A stretch of 64,000 nucleotides of DNA from Arthrobacter sp. M4. Lineage in GTDB: Bacteria > Actinomycetota > Actinomycetes > Actinomycetales > Micrococcaceae. Positions 36,196 to 45,412 of this stretch are shown here, one piece after another. A model generated the notes under the pieces. The model made no database searches. It was not told the DNA's origin and was given only the letters and a program-made list of their open reading frames with translations. Position 1 is the first letter of the stretch; the number at the start of each line of letters is the position of its first letter. A program made the translations under genes and the position numbers. The stretch lies in contig NZ_JAIWYX010000011.1 in assembly GCF_020251205.1 (NCBI RefSeq), positions 1-64,000 on the forward strand. Reading direction: 5' to 3'.

Positions 36196-37887
36196 ATGAC
36201 CCAAACCGCCCTTCCCGGACTAGCAACTCCGCCGAAGCTGCCCAAAGGAACGCTTCGGATTGTGCCGCTCGGTGGGTTGGGGGAAATCGGCCGCAACATG
36301 ACGGTCTTCGAGGTAGACGGCAAGCTCCTTGTCGTTGACTGTGGCGTGCTCTTTCCCGAAGAGACACAGCCGGGCGTGGACCTCATCCTGCCTGATTTCT
36401 CGTACATCGAGGACAGGCTGGATGACGTCGTCGCTGTCGTGTTGACGCACGGCCACGAGGATCACATCGGTGCCGTTCCCTATCTTCTCCGCCTTCGCGA
36501 AGACATCCCGCTGGTTGGCTCGCAGCTGACCTTGGCGCTGGTCGAGGCCAAGTTGCAGGAACACCGGATCAAGCCCTACACACTTGCCGTCACCGAAGGC
36601 CAGGCCGAGCAATTCGGCCCATTCGGTTGTGAATTCGTTGCCGTGAACCACTCAATTCCGGACGCACTCGCGGTTTTCATCCGTACCGAGGGCGGCACCG
36701 TACTGCACACCGGCGACTTCAAAATGGACCAGCTCCCCTTGGACGGCAGGATCACCGACCTGCGCCACTTCGCCCGGCTTGGCGAAGAAGGGGTGGACTT
36801 GTTCATGGCCGATTCCACCAATGCGGACGTTCCGGGTTTCACCACCGCGGAAAAGGAGATCGGGCCGACCCTGGACCGCCTGTTCGGCCAGGCCGCCAAA
36901 CGCATTATCGTGGCATCGTTCTCCTCGCACGTCCATCGCGTCCAGCAGGTCCTGGACGCGGCAGCCAAGCACGGCCGGAACGTTGCCTTCGTCGGCCGTT
37001 CCATGGTTCGAAACATGGCCATCGCTGCCAAGCTCGGCTACCTGGACGTACCTCCGGGCATCCTGGTTGACATCAAGAACGTTGACGAGCTTCCAGACCA
37101 TAGGGTCGTGTTGATGTCCACCGGTTCCCAAGGGGAGCCGATGGCCGCCCTGTCCCGCATGGCCAGCGGCGACCACCGCGTCGTCGTGGGTGAGGGTGAC
37201 ACCGTCATCCTCGCCTCCAGCCTGATACCGGGCAACGAAAACGCCGTGTTCCGTGTCATCAACGGACTCCTGAAGCTTGGCGCCGAAGTAGTCCACAAGG
37301 GCAACGCAAAGGTTCACGTCTCCGGCCATGCCGCGGCGGGGGAGCTGCTGTACTGCTACAACATCCTCAAGCCCCTCAATGCCATGCCCGTGCATGGCGA
37401 GACCAGGCACCTGATCGCCAACGGCCGTATCGCCGAGTCTGCCGGTGTTCCGGGGGAGCGGGTCATCCAGGGTGATAATGGCTCAGTCATCGACCTCCGT
37501 GACCATGAGGCCAACATCGTTGGCCAGGTTGAAGCCGGTTTCGTATACGTCGACGGCTCCAGCGTCGGCGAGATTACCGACGCCGACCTCAAGGACCGCC
37601 GCATCCTCGGCGACGAGGGATTCATTTCGGTCATCACCGTCGTCAACCGGACTACGGGCAAGATCGTTTCCGGCCCTGAGATCCACGCCCGCGGCGTGGC
37701 CGAAGACGATGCGGTGTTCGACGAGATCATTCCAAAGATCAACGCTGCCCTCGAGGAAGCCATCGTCAACCACACCGACCACACGAACCATCAGCTCCAG
37801 CAGGTGGTCCGTCGCGTTATCGGCACATGGGTCAATCGGAAGCTGCGCCGCCGTCCCATGATCATCCCGGTGGTCCTGGAAGCCTGA
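36196..37887 (+). CDS. rnj: Ribonuclease J
   Basis: Metallo-beta-lactamase/beta-CASP ribonuclease with 5'-3' exo- and endonuclease activity in RNA processing and decay. The 563-residue protein has the zinc motif HGHEDHIGA near residues 84-92, further metal ligands around HTGDFKMD, the beta-CASP region with SSHVHRVQQ and VSGHAAAGEL, and the C-terminal RNase J domain. The ATG has a purine-rich site (GGAAAG) upstream. A 16-bp terminator hairpin follows. Confidence 0.96.
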   Translation: MTQTALPGLATPPKLPKGTLRIVPLGGLGEIGRNMTVFEVDGKLLVVDCGVLFPEETQPGVDLILPDFSYIEDRLDDVVAVVLTHGHEDHIGAVPYLLRLREDIPLVGSQLTLALVEAKLQEHRIKPYTLAVTEGQAEQFGPFGCEFVAVNHSIPDALAVFIRTEGGTVLHTGDFKMDQLPLDGRITDLRHFARLGEEGVDLFMADSTNADVPGFTTAEKEIGPTLDRLFGQAAKRIIVASFSSHVHRVQQVLDAAAKHGRNVAFVGRSMVRNMAIAAKLGYLDVPPGILVDIKNVDELPDHRVVLMSTGSQGEPMAALSRMASGDHRVVVGEGDTVILASSLIPGNENAVFRVINGLLKLGAEVVHKGNAKVHVSGHAAAGELLYCYNILKPLNAMPVHGETRHLIANGRIAESAGVPGERVIQGDNGSVIDLRDHEANIVGQVEAGFVYVDGSSVGEITDADLKDRRILGDEGFISVITVVNRTTGKIVSGPEIHARGVAEDDAVFDEIIPKINAALEEAIVNHTDHTNHQLQQVVRRVIGTWVNRKLRRRPMIIPVVLEA

Positions 37888-37917
37888 GACCATCGCCACA
37901 GGCAACATGCTGCTTGC

Positions 37918-37951
37918 GAAGGGCCGGAAATCCGCGGATTTCCGGCCCTTC
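37918..37951 (+). terminator. Hairpin terminator after rnj
   Basis: A perfect 16-bp inverted repeat (37918-37933 with 37936-37951). It ends 4 nt before the ftsK -10, so it could also act as an operator. Confidence 0.65.
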
Positions 37952-37955
37952 GCGG

Positions 37956-37971
37956 TAACGTGGCGAATATG
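37956..37971 (+). promoter_or_regulatory. Leaderless promoter core of ftsK
   Basis: TAACGT at 37956-37961, seven nt, ATG at 37969. It rules against the GTG at 37960, which would lie on the -10 itself. Confidence 0.6.
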
Positions 37972-40821
37972 GCGACTCGTACTTCCTCCGCGCCTAGGGG
38001 CAGTTCCAGCAGCAAAACCGGAGGATCCGGCCGTGCCTCCACTGGCCGGTCCGGCAAGCCCGGCAGCTCGTCCCGTACGCGCCAACTCCCCGCGGCCGGT
38101 CATGGCCAGCCGTGGATCCAGCGTGTCCTGAGTGGTGCCTGGCAGGGGATCGGGCACCTCGTTGGCGCCGGAGTCCGCCGGATCGGGCACGATGTCAGCG
38201 ACCTGCCGCCGGAGGATCGGCGCGACGGCGCGGCCCTCTTCAACCTCGCCCTGGGAATCTTCATCGCCACATTCGCCTGGTGGGGTTTCTCGGGCTGGCT
38301 GCCCGACGCCGTCTACGCCGTCGTTAACGGAACCTTCGGCTGGATGTCACTGGTGTTGCCGCTCATGCTTTTTGTCTGCGCGTTCCGGCTCTTCCGGGAG
38401 CCCCAGGACAGTCGGGGCAACAATCGGGTGGGAATCGGCTTCCTCATCATGACCTTCGCCGGTTGCGGCCTTGCGCACCTCATCGGTGGCTCGCCCACGG
38501 TGGCGGACGGCTTCGACGGCTTGCGCAAGGCCGGCGGCATGGTTGGCTTCCTGGCCGCCTCGCCGCTGGCGGCCATCCATCCGGTGGTGCCAGCATTGCT
38601 CTACAGTGCGCTGGCTTTTGTGTCAGTGCTGATCATCACGGCTACACCGTTTACGGCCATTCCGCGCCGCATCCGTTCGGCGTATGAGCATCTTATTGGC
38701 CTTGACCTGGCGGATCGTGAGCAGCATGACGCCCACGATCGCAGCTATCTCTACGGCGAAGAAGAAAAGGCAGCGCCCAGGAAAAAGAAGCGCCGCTTGT
38801 TCGGCAAGGACGAGGAATCCGGCAAGGGCCTGGAGGGTTACGTTGGTGACGAGGCCTTCGAGCACGCCCTCGTGGACGACGACGCCGGGAACGATGGCCA
38901 TGCGCCAGACGGCACGGACAAGGCGCCGGCCGTCCCGCCGGGAGTCCGCCGGCCCACGCAGGCAGAACTCGCCGTCGAGAAGATCAAGGCCGCGCAGGGC
39001 CTCGCGCAGGGCGGGGAGAGTCCCACGGAAGCCATTCCGGTACTGGACGGCCCGGGCGGCCCAAGTGCGGCTGCCGCCGTACCCAAAGTCCCCTCGACGC
39101 CGGTCGCCCCACCGCTGCCCACCCCCATTCCGCAGCGCACGGAGCAGCTCTCACTGGCGGGCGACGTCACCTATACGCTCCCGTCGTCGGACTTCCTTAC
39201 TCCCGGCTCTGTCCCCAAGGAACGAACGGAAGCGAATGACGCTGTCGTTGCTGCCCTGACGGACACGCTCCAGCAGTTCAATGTCGACGCCTCTGTGACC
39301 GGCTTCAGCCGCGGTCCCACGGTGACCCGGTACGAAATCGAGCTGGCACCGGGCACCAAGGTGGAACGCGTCACGGCGCTGTCCAAGAATATTTCCTACG
39401 CCGTCGCGTCCAGCGACGTGCGCATCCTGAGCCCTATTCCGGGTAAATCGGCGATTGGTATCGAGATCCCCAATGCGGACCGTGAGACCGTGTCGCTGGG
39501 CGATGTGCTCCGCAGCCAGAACGCCCGCCGCACGGATCACCCGATGGTCATGGGTGTTGGCAAGGACGTCGAGGGCGGATTCGTCGTCGCGAACCTGGCC
39601 AAGATGCCCCACATGTTGGTGGCTGGTGCCACCGGTGCAGGTAAGTCATCCTTCGTGAACTCGATGATCACCTCCATCCTGATGCGCGCCACGCCGGACG
39701 AGGTGCGCATGGTCATGGTGGACCCCAAGCGCGTGGAGCTGACTGCCTACGAGGGCGTGCCGCACCTGATCACCCCAATCATCACCAATCCGAAGAAGGC
39801 CGCCGAGGCGCTGCAATGGGTGGTGCGGGAGATGGACGCCCGCTACGACGACCTGGCCAACTACGGCTACAAGCACATCGACGACTTCAATAAGGCTGTC
39901 CGCGCAGGGAAGGTGGTCCCGCCACCGGACTCTAAGCGCGTCATCAAGCCCTACCCCTACCTGCTGGTGATCGTGGACGAGCTCGCCGACCTGATGATGG
40001 TGGCTCCCCGCGACGTTGAAGACTCCATTGTGCGCATCACTCAGCTCGCCCGCGCGGCAGGTATCCATCTGGTGCTCGCCACGCAGCGTCCGTCCGTGGA
40101 CGTCGTCACCGGCCTTATCAAGGCCAACGTGCCGTCCCGTATGGCCTTTGCCACATCGTCCGTCACCGACTCAAGGGTGGTCCTGGACCAGCCCGGTGCC
40201 GAGAAGCTCATCGGCCAGGGTGACGCCCTGTTTCTGCCGATGGGCGCTTCCAAGGCGATGCGCGTCCAGGGCGCCTGGGTCAGCGAGTCCGAGATCCACC
40301 GCGTGGTGGAGCACGTGAAGGGCCAGTTGCAGGCTGTCTATCGCGAGGACGTGGCCGCCGACGCGCCCAAGAAACAAATCGATGACGACATCGGAGACGA
40401 CCTCGAGGTGCTGCTGCAGGCTACCGAGCTCGTAGTGACCACGCAGTTTGGCTCGACATCCATGCTGCAACGGAAGCTGCGTGTCGGTTTCGCCAAGGCG
40501 GGCCGCCTCATGGACCTCCTGGAGTCCCGAGGTGTTGTTGGTCCCTCCGAGGGTTCCAAGGCGCGTGACGTCCTGGTCAAGCCCGACGACCTCGCCGCCG
40601 TCCTTGCCGCGATCAAGGGCCAGGACGGCCCGGCTACACCGGACGCGCACACGGCAGCCCTCAGCGACAATGCCAACGCCAACATCGCCTCCGGCGGTTA
40701 CGCGGAAGACCTTGTGGCCGCTGACCTGGACAATCGGACCCAGGCCGTCGACTACCACGACGGCGCTGACGGGTCCGACGACGACGGCGGCGAGGACGCC
40801 TGGTCGCTCACGGGCCGGTGA
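37969..40821 (+). CDS. ftsK: DNA translocase FtsK/SpoIIIE
   Basis: Septal DNA pump that clears and aligns chromosome termini during division. The 950-residue protein has a basic Ser/Arg-rich N-terminus, four to five membrane helices (about residues 85-235), a charged and Pro/Ala-rich linker, the motor domain with Walker A GATGAGKSS near residue 555 and Walker B LVIVDELADLMM, and the C-terminal gamma winged helix (STSMLQRKLRVGFAKAGRLM) that reads orienting sequences. An acidic Asp-rich tail ends the protein. Confidence 0.95.
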   Translation: MATRTSSAPRGSSSSKTGGSGRASTGRSGKPGSSSRTRQLPAAGHGQPWIQRVLSGAWQGIGHLVGAGVRRIGHDVSDLPPEDRRDGAALFNLALGIFIATFAWWGFSGWLPDAVYAVVNGTFGWMSLVLPLMLFVCAFRLFREPQDSRGNNRVGIGFLIMTFAGCGLAHLIGGSPTVADGFDGLRKAGGMVGFLAASPLAAIHPVVPALLYSALAFVSVLIITATPFTAIPRRIRSAYEHLIGLDLADREQHDAHDRSYLYGEEEKAAPRKKKRRLFGKDEESGKGLEGYVGDEAFEHALVDDDAGNDGHAPDGTDKAPAVPPGVRRPTQAELAVEKIKAAQGLAQGGESPTEAIPVLDGPGGPSAAAAVPKVPSTPVAPPLPTPIPQRTEQLSLAGDVTYTLPSSDFLTPGSVPKERTEANDAVVAALTDTLQQFNVDASVTGFSRGPTVTRYEIELAPGTKVERVTALSKNISYAVASSDVRILSPIPGKSAIGIEIPNADRETVSLGDVLRSQNARRTDHPMVMGVGKDVEGGFVVANLAKMPHMLVAGATGAGKSSFVNSMITSILMRATPDEVRMVMVDPKRVELTAYEGVPHLITPIITNPKKAAEALQWVVREMDARYDDLANYGYKHIDDFNKAVRAGKVVPPPDSKRVIKPYPYLLVIVDELADLMMVAPRDVEDSIVRITQLARAAGIHLVLATQRPSVDVVTGLIKANVPSRMAFATSSVTDSRVVLDQPGAEKLIGQGDALFLPMGASKAMRVQGAWVSESEIHRVVEHVKGQLQAVYREDVAADAPKKQIDDDIGDDLEVLLQATELVVTTQFGSTSMLQRKLRVGFAKAGRLMDLLESRGVVGPSEGSKARDVLVKPDDLAAVLAAIKGQDGPATPDAHTAALSDNANANIASGGYAEDLVAADLDNRTQAVDYHDGADGSDDDGGEDAWSLTGR

Positions 40822-40882
40822 CACCCACCGATCGGTAATGCCCTCGCTGGCGGATGACCAGCACTCGAGCGCGGCAGACCGG

Positions 40883-40897
40883 TAGCCTAGTGGGGTG
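40883..40897 (+). promoter_or_regulatory. Leaderless promoter core of pgsA
   Basis: TAGCCT at 40883-40888, six nt, GTG at 40895. Confidence 0.6.
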
Positions 40898-41488
40898 ACA
40901 AGCACCGATGCCGGCCGCGCCGGCTCTACTGTGTGGAACCTGCCGAACATCCTGACGATGCTGCGCATCGCCCTGGTGCCGTTCTTCGTCTGGTTCCTGC
41001 TCGCCGACGCTTCCAGCCACGGCCCCTGGCGCTGGGCAGCCGTGGCCGCGTTCGCCGTCGCGATTTATACGGACAAGCTCGACGGCGACATCGCCCGCAG
41101 CCGCGGTCTGGTCACCAATTTCGGCAAAATCGCAGACCCTATCGCAGACAAGCTGTTGACCGGCTCGGCACTGGTCCTGCTGTCCGTGCTGGGTGAGCTC
41201 CCGTGGTGGGTCACCGTGGTCATCCTCGTCCGCGAGTGGGGCATCACGGCGCTCCGCTTCCTTGTGATCCGGTACGGCGTGATTCCGGCGTCCCGTGGCG
41301 GCAAGCTGAAGACAGCCGTCCAGACGGTCGCCATCTTCCTGTACATCGTTCCCCTGGCCTCCTTCGCTCCGTGGCTTGGCGTTGTGGCGTTCTGGGTCAT
41401 GATGGCAGCGGTTGCGGTCACGGTGTGGACCGGCGTCGAATACGTTGTGCAGGCCCTCCGCCTGCGGGCGGCAGGACGGCGCTCATGA
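40895..41488 (+). CDS. pgsA: CDP-diacylglycerol-glycerol-3-phosphate phosphatidyltransferase family protein
   Basis: Membrane CDP-alcohol phosphatidyltransferase, 197 residues, probably making phosphatidylglycerol phosphate. The family motif is complete and near-canonical: D-KL-DGDIAR, eight residues, G-KIA-D-PIA-D (about residues 63-85). Five to six hydrophobic helices cover the rest. The pgsA-cinA-clgR order is conserved in actinobacteria. Its TGA overlaps the ATG of cinA (ATGA). Other head groups (e.g. cardiolipin synthase type) are possible in this family. Confidence 0.9.
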   Translation: MTSTDAGRAGSTVWNLPNILTMLRIALVPFFVWFLLADASSHGPWRWAAVAAFAVAIYTDKLDGDIARSRGLVTNFGKIADPIADKLLTGSALVLLSVLGELPWWVTVVILVREWGITALRFLVIRYGVIPASRGGKLKTAVQTVAIFLYIVPLASFAPWLGVVAFWVMMAAVAVTVWTGVEYVVQALRLRAAGRRS

Positions 41489-41982
41489 GCCGCAGTATTG
41501 CCGCAACCGCGTCGGCAGCCGTGGTGAAGGCCATCGACCTGGGGATCACTGTTGCTACCGCCGAATCCTTGACCGCCGGCTTGGTGGCCGCCACACTGGC
41601 CGACACGCCCGGTGCCTCCGGAATGCTTCAGGGCGGTGTTGTCGCCTACCAGAACTCGGTTAAATCGAACGTCCTCGGCGTGCCCGGGGAGCTCTTGGAA
41701 TCGCTTGGATCGGTGGACGGCCAGGTCGCCGCGGCAATGGCTGACGGAGCCCGGACGGCGTGTGGTGCCGACTTCGGCGTAGCCACCACCGGCGTGGCAG
41801 GGCCGGAACCGCACGACGGCAAGCCCGTAGGCACCGTATTCATTGGCATCGCGACGGCGGCTGGCGCCAAGTCCTTCGAGTACGCCTTTTCCGGCAGTCG
41901 GGCAGAGATCCGCGTGGGGGCCTGTGCCGCCGCGCTTGAGCGGCTGCTCGAAGGGCTCGAAGATTTAGATTACCGCCAGTAA
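41485..41982 (+). CDS. CinA C-terminal domain protein (nicotinamide-nucleotide amidase type)
   Basis: A 165-residue stand-alone CinA-C domain, the PncC type that deamidates nicotinamide mononucleotide in the NAD salvage cycle. TVATAESLTAGLVAATLADT, GGVVAYQNSVKSNVLGV and TTGVAGPEPHDGKPVGTVF are the conserved segments. The ATG overlaps the pgsA stop; the longer frame upstream is an out-of-frame reading of pgsA. Because the N-terminal CinA domain is absent, a competence role is not implied. Confidence 0.9.
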   Translation: MSRSIAATASAAVVKAIDLGITVATAESLTAGLVAATLADTPGASGMLQGGVVAYQNSVKSNVLGVPGELLESLGSVDGQVAAAMADGARTACGADFGVATTGVAGPEPHDGKPVGTVFIGIATAAGAKSFEYAFSGSRAEIRVGACAAALERLLEGLEDLDYRQ

Positions 41983-42028
41983 AGTTGCAGGGAACAAAAA
42001 CCGATGCCCAATAGTTGTTACTTTGTGT

Positions 42029-42049
42029 CGCCCCGGATCGACCGGGGCG
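42029..42049. other. Inverted repeat upstream of clgR
   Basis: CGCCCCGG (42029-42036), ATCGA, CCGGGGCG (42042-42049), placed just before a TAGGAT -10 candidate (42052-42057). It is either the cinA terminator (no U tract) or an operator for the clgR promoter. Confidence 0.5.
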
Positions 42050-42051
42050 CC

Positions 42052-42057
42052 TAGGAT
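42052..42057 (+). promoter_or_regulatory. -10 candidate for clgR
   Basis: TAGGAT; the resulting leader to the ATG at 42212 would be about 145 nt and contains the in-frame ATG 42119. Confidence 0.4.
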
Positions 42058-42211
42058 GTAGAGACAAACCGGTTCACTTCCACAGTGGGCCGACTTGAAA
42101 GGGAGCAAGGCGATACAGATGGTAAAACAGCCCGTATCCGTAAACGGCGTTGTCCGCTGGAAGGATGTGGGCTTGGCCGATCAGGTAAAGAGCGAACAAA
42201 AGGAGCGCAAG

Positions 42212-42571
42212 ATGGTTGTACTGCGTCACGAGATCGGTGATGTCCTGCGCGATGTCCGCCAGCGTCAAGGCCGCACCCTCCGTGAAGTCTCGCACAGTGC
42301 TCGCGTGTCGCTCGGCTACCTGAGCGAAGTTGAGCGCGGTCAGAAAGAAGCCTCTTCGGAGCTGCTGTCCTCAATCTGCTCTGCCCTGGATGTTCCGCTT
42401 TCCAGCATGCTCCGCGAGGTCAGCGACCGGGTTGCCGTGGCGGAAGGCCTGGCAGTTCCAGACACCGTGCCCCAGGAGTTCTCCCAGCGCTACGCGCGTG
42501 ACCTTGATCGCGCGCTGAACGCTGAGTTGGGCGACGAGCTGTCAGCGGGTATGTTCTCCGCAGCCCGCTAA
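42212..42571 (+). CDS. clgR: ClgR-type helix-turn-helix transcriptional regulator
   Basis: A 119-residue regulator with a Cro/C1-type HTH ([34 protein letters not shown], split here over residues 16-50). It matches ClgR, the activator of clp protease genes in Streptomyces, Corynebacterium and Mycobacterium, also by its position after pgsA-cinA. ATG 42212 has an AGGAG seven nt upstream. ATG 42119 would add 31 unconserved residues. The C-terminus ends in Ala-Ala-Arg; in Streptomyces and Corynebacterium, ClgR is itself degraded by Clp proteases. Confidence 0.88.
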   Translation: MVVLRHEIGDVLRDVRQRQGRTLREVSHSARVSLGYLSEVERGQKEASSELLSSICSALDVPLSSMLREVSDRVAVAEGLAVPDTVPQEFSQRYARDLDRALNAELGDELSAGMFSAAR

Positions 42572-42597
42572 GGCAGTAAACCAAAGCGTATACAAGG

Positions 42598-42643
42598 GTG
42601 CCCCCGGCTAGGTGATGAATCCACCGGCCGGGGGCACTTTTTG
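42598..42643. terminator. Terminator between clgR and marR gene
   Basis: An 11-bp GC-rich stem (42598-42608 with 42627-42637) followed by TTTTT on the plus strand. Placed between convergent genes; the plus-strand orientation has the better U tract. Confidence 0.8.
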
Positions 42644-42660
42644 GTTAACGGCAGCCTCAA

Positions 42661-43182
42661 TCATTCACGGCTGAAGTCGACGCTTTCGTATGCCGCATTG
42701 AGCTTGGTCATGTAATGCGCCAAGGTCTGGATCTCCTCGAGCGGCCATTCGCCCAGCCTGTCCCGGAACACTTGGCGACGAGCGTCCTGGACCTGGTGCA
42801 TCTTTTCTTCACCCTTCGGCGTGAGGCGGATGGACTGGGCGCGACCGTCCTGCGGATCGGCCTCTTTATACACCAGGCCGAGGCTTTCCAGGAAAGCAAT
42901 CTGGCGGCTGACTGAGGGCTTGCCCACGCCAATGCAGGACGCCAGCTCCGTCAACCGGATGGGGCCGTCTTTCCGGATGATTGCCAGCAGGCCATAGGCG
43001 GCGGGCTCCATGTCAGGGTGCACCTGGCGGGACAGTTGGTGTGAAACCGATCGGGCCCTGCGCCAAAGGATGCTCAGCTGCTGTTCAACCTGTTGCAGCG
43101 CGGCATCCACAGTGTCACCGGGGACGCCCTCCATGGGGGCCTGCACACCGTCGGCAGTAACGCTGCCAGGAGTATTGCTCAT
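42661..43182 (-). CDS. MarR family transcriptional regulator
   Basis: A 173-residue winged-helix regulator. IRLTELASCIGVGKPSVSRQI is the recognition HTH (about residues 75-95) and DPQDGRAQSIRLTPKGEE the beta wing, both typical of MarR. No ligand can be inferred. The start at 43182 is chosen because TAGAAT on the minus strand lies seven nt before it; the ATG at 43191 overlaps that hexamer. It is divergent from the DUF3046 gene with a gap of about 73 nt. Confidence 0.88.
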   Translation of the reverse strand: MSNTPGSVTADGVQAPMEGVPGDTVDAALQQVEQQLSILWRRARSVSHQLSRQVHPDMEPAAYGLLAIIRKDGPIRLTELASCIGVGKPSVSRQIAFLESLGLVYKEADPQDGRAQSIRLTPKGEEKMHQVQDARRQVFRDRLGEWPLEEIQTLAHYMTKLNAAYESVDFSRE

Positions 43183-43195
43183 GGCAACCATTCTA
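43180..43195 (-). promoter_or_regulatory. Leaderless promoter core of marR-type gene
   Basis: On the minus strand TAGAAT (43195-43190), seven nt, ATG (43182). Confidence 0.6.
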
Positions 43196-43255
43196 GGGAA
43201 CTTGCAGTAGCTCGGGCGGCATGTGTGTCAAGTCATGCCGTGAGAGACTCTAGTG

Positions 43256-43489
43256 GTGCGAATCAGTGACTTTTGGCGCCTTATGGATGACGAGTTTGGA
43301 ACGGGCTACTCCCGTGTCCTGGCTAAGTCCCTTGTTCTGACGCGCGTAGGCGGGCGGACGGCCCAGGAAGCGCTGGCCGCAGGAGTTGATGCCAAGGACG
43401 TATGGCTTGCAGTCTGCGACATCCAGGATGTGCCGGAAGAGCGAAGGCTGGGCCGCGATATCAAGCCACGGCGGTCATCAGAAAGCTGA
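43256..43489 (+). CDS. DUF3046 protein
   Basis: A 77-residue protein beginning VRISDFWRLMDDEFG, the signature of DUF3046, an actinobacterial family nearly always encoded just upstream of recA. Function is unknown. Two consecutive GTG codons (43253, 43256) could start it; the second gives the family N-terminus. No Shine-Dalgarno is seen, so it is probably leaderless, though the upstream GACTCT is a poor -10. Confidence 0.85.
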   Translation: MRISDFWRLMDDEFGTGYSRVLAKSLVLTRVGGRTAQEALAAGVDAKDVWLAVCDIQDVPEERRLGRDIKPRRSSES

Positions 43490-43547
43490 AACTGGGCCGG
43501 AACCAGCAGGGGAAGCCGGCTCCCGCTGACACGCCGAACGGCGGTTG

Positions 43548-43565
43548 TTCGAATATCTGTTCGGA
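43548..43565. promoter_or_regulatory. LexA (SOS) box of recA
   Basis: TTCGAATATCTGTTCGGA. The core TCGAATATCTGTTCG is identical to that of the box at 54707. A TATGCT -10 candidate lies at 43572-43577, so the box covers the -35/spacer region. Confidence 0.88.
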
Positions 43566-43571
43566 TGAGGC

Positions 43572-43577
43572 TATGCT
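43572..43577 (+). promoter_or_regulatory. -10 candidate of recA
   Basis: TATGCT, 6 nt downstream of the LexA box. The resulting recA leader is about 170 nt (43585-43755) and contains no recognised element. Confidence 0.5.
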
Positions 43578-43755
43578 CCTAGCAGAGGAACATAGATCCT
43601 GAGCCGGGAAATTTCTGTCTCTGTTTAGGCCCCGAATTGTCCACATAGCGACGGCTGCCACGCAAAAGTGTCAGAGGCCGGGACTAGCGTCGGTAGTGAC
43701 AGTAAACGGCGGCTCAGGTGCCGCATCCAGCGAGAAAGCATCAGAGGTGTAAACC

Positions 43756-44802
43756 ATGGCGGTAAACCCCGATCGTCAGAAAGCGCTCGACGCAGCGCTT
43801 GCCCAGATCGACAAGCAATTTGGCAAGGGCTCCATCATGCGTCTCGGTGACGATACGCGGGCGCCTATCGAGGTTATTCCCACTGGCTCAATCGCCTTGG
43901 ATGTCGCACTGGGCATTGGCGGCCTGCCGCGTGGCCGAGTCGTGGAAATCTACGGACCTGAATCGTCCGGTAAAACTACGGTTGCCCTGCACGCGGTGGC
44001 CAATGCCCAGCGAAACGGCGGGATCGCGGCATTCATCGACGCCGAACACGCCTTGGACCCGGACTACGCCGCCAAACTGGGCGTGGACACCGACGCACTG
44101 CTGGTTTCCCAGCCGGACACCGGTGAACAGGCCCTCGAAATCATGGACATGTTGGTGGGCTCCGGCTCCCTGGACATCATCGTCATCGACTCGGTGGCTG
44201 CCCTTGTGCCGCGTGCCGAAATCGAGGGCGAAATGGGCGACTCGCACGTCGGTCTGCAGGCACGACTCATGAGCCAGGCACTCCGCAAGATCACCGGCCG
44301 CCTCAGCCAGACCAAGACCACCGCAATCTTCATCAACCAGCTCCGTGAAAAGATCGGTGTGTTCTTCGGCTCTCCGGAAACCACTACTGGTGGTAAGGCG
44401 CTGAAGTTCTACGCATCCGTCCGCATCGACGTCCGCCGGATTCAGACATTGAAGGAAGGTGCCGATTCCGTCGGCAACCGGACCAAGGCCAAGATCGTCA
44501 AGAACAAGATGGCCCCGCCCTTCAAGACGGCCGAATTCGACATCATCTATGGCCAGGGAATATCCCGTGAGGGCGGCATTATCGACATGGGCGTCGAACA
44601 CGGCATCATCAAGAAGTCGGGCTCGTGGTTCACCTATGACGGCGATCAACTGGGTCAGGGCATGGAAAACTCTCGCCGCTTCCTTCGGGACAACCCTGAG
44701 CTCGCGGCCGAACTCGAGCGGCTGATCAAGGAGAAGCTCGGTGTTGGCGTAAAGCCGGAAGACGGTGACGGAACCCCTAAGCTGAAGGCCGTTGACGGCT
44801 AG
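43756..44802 (+). CDS. recA: Recombinase RecA
   Basis: DNA strand-exchange ATPase and co-protease for LexA self-cleavage. The 348-residue protein has Walker [10 protein letters not shown] near residue 70, the DNA-binding loops ([19 protein letters not shown] and [16 protein letters not shown]), and a C-terminal domain ending in an acidic tail. No intein is present. It has a LexA box 190 nt upstream. recX follows after about 43 nt. Confidence 0.98.
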   Translation: MAVNPDRQKALDAALAQIDKQFGKGSIMRLGDDTRAPIEVIPTGSIALDVALGIGGLPRGRVVEIYGPESSGKTTVALHAVANAQRNGGIAAFIDAEHALDPDYAAKLGVDTDALLVSQPDTGEQALEIMDMLVGSGSLDIIVIDSVAALVPRAEIEGEMGDSHVGLQARLMSQALRKITGRLSQTKTTAIFINQLREKIGVFFGSPETTTGGKALKFYASVRIDVRRIQTLKEGADSVGNRTKAKIVKNKMAPPFKTAEFDIIYGQGISREGGIIDMGVEHGIIKKSGSWFTYDGDQLGQGMENSRRFLRDNPELAAELERLIKEKLGVGVKPEDGDGTPKLKAVDG

Positions 44803-44845
44803 GCGGGGCGGTCAGCACCGGTGGGATCGCTCAGGTCTGGAAGAT

Positions 44846-45412
44846 ATGGTTCCTGACGTCGACCTCGCCGTCACTAAGCAGCCTTCCGGCCCGCACGGGC
44901 AACCCGAACAGGATCGGGAGGCTGATCCGGAGTCCGTGGCTCGGGCGATTGTGCTTCGCCAGCTGACCCAGTCGCCTAAGAGCCGCCATCAGCTCGCCCG
45001 AAAATTGGCCGAGCGAAACGTGCCGGAAGACATCGCGCAGCACGTACTGGACAGATTTGAGGAAGTCCAGCTCATTGACGACTCCGAGTTCGCCAGCATG
45101 TGGGTGCGCAGCCGCTCCGAGTCCCGAAAACTTGCTCCCGCCGCCCTGCGGCGGGAGCTGGCAGACAAGGGAATTGATCCTGAAACAGCAGAATCGGCGC
45201 TGGCCCAGATCAGCGCCGACGATGAGGAGAGCGCTGCACGGAGCCTGGTCCAACGCAAGATTCGGCCCGGGATGGACCTCTCGGAGCGGGAAGCGCGGGA
45301 CAAGCACACACGAAGGCTTGCAGCGATGCTCGCACGCAAGGGGTACCAGCCCTCCCTTGCTTTCCGGGTGGTCAGTGAGGTGCTGGACCAAGCCGGTACC
45401 CTTAATGAGTGA
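44846..45412 (+). CDS. recX: Regulatory protein RecX
   Basis: Inhibitor/modulator of RecA filaments, 188 residues, in its usual place after recA. Three-helix RecX repeats are visible: [17 protein letters not shown], the segment with [12 protein letters not shown], and the C-terminal [15 protein letters not shown]. An acidic, disordered N-terminus of about 35 residues precedes them. ATG 44846 is chosen; a TTG at 44792 would overlap recA. The stop overlaps the miaB start. Confidence 0.92.
   Translation: MVPDVDLAVTKQPSGPHGQPEQDREADPESVARAIVLRQLTQSPKSRHQLARKLAERNVPEDIAQHVLDRFEEVQLIDDSEFASMWVRSRSESRKLAPAALRRELADKGIDPETAESALAQISADDEESAARSLVQRKIRPGMDLSEREARDKHTRRLAAMLARKGYQPSLAFRVVSEVLDQAGTLNE
45397..45411 (+). 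promoter_or_regulatory. Leaderless promoter core of miaB
   Basis: TACCCT at 45397-45402, six nt, GTG at 45409, inside the 3' end of recX. Confidence 0.5.

Noticed and set aside
43256-43489. Assigning the DUF3046 gene to the confident leaderless set
   Set aside because: The bases before the GTG (GACTCT, four nt away) do not fit the TANNNT-N6-8 pattern.
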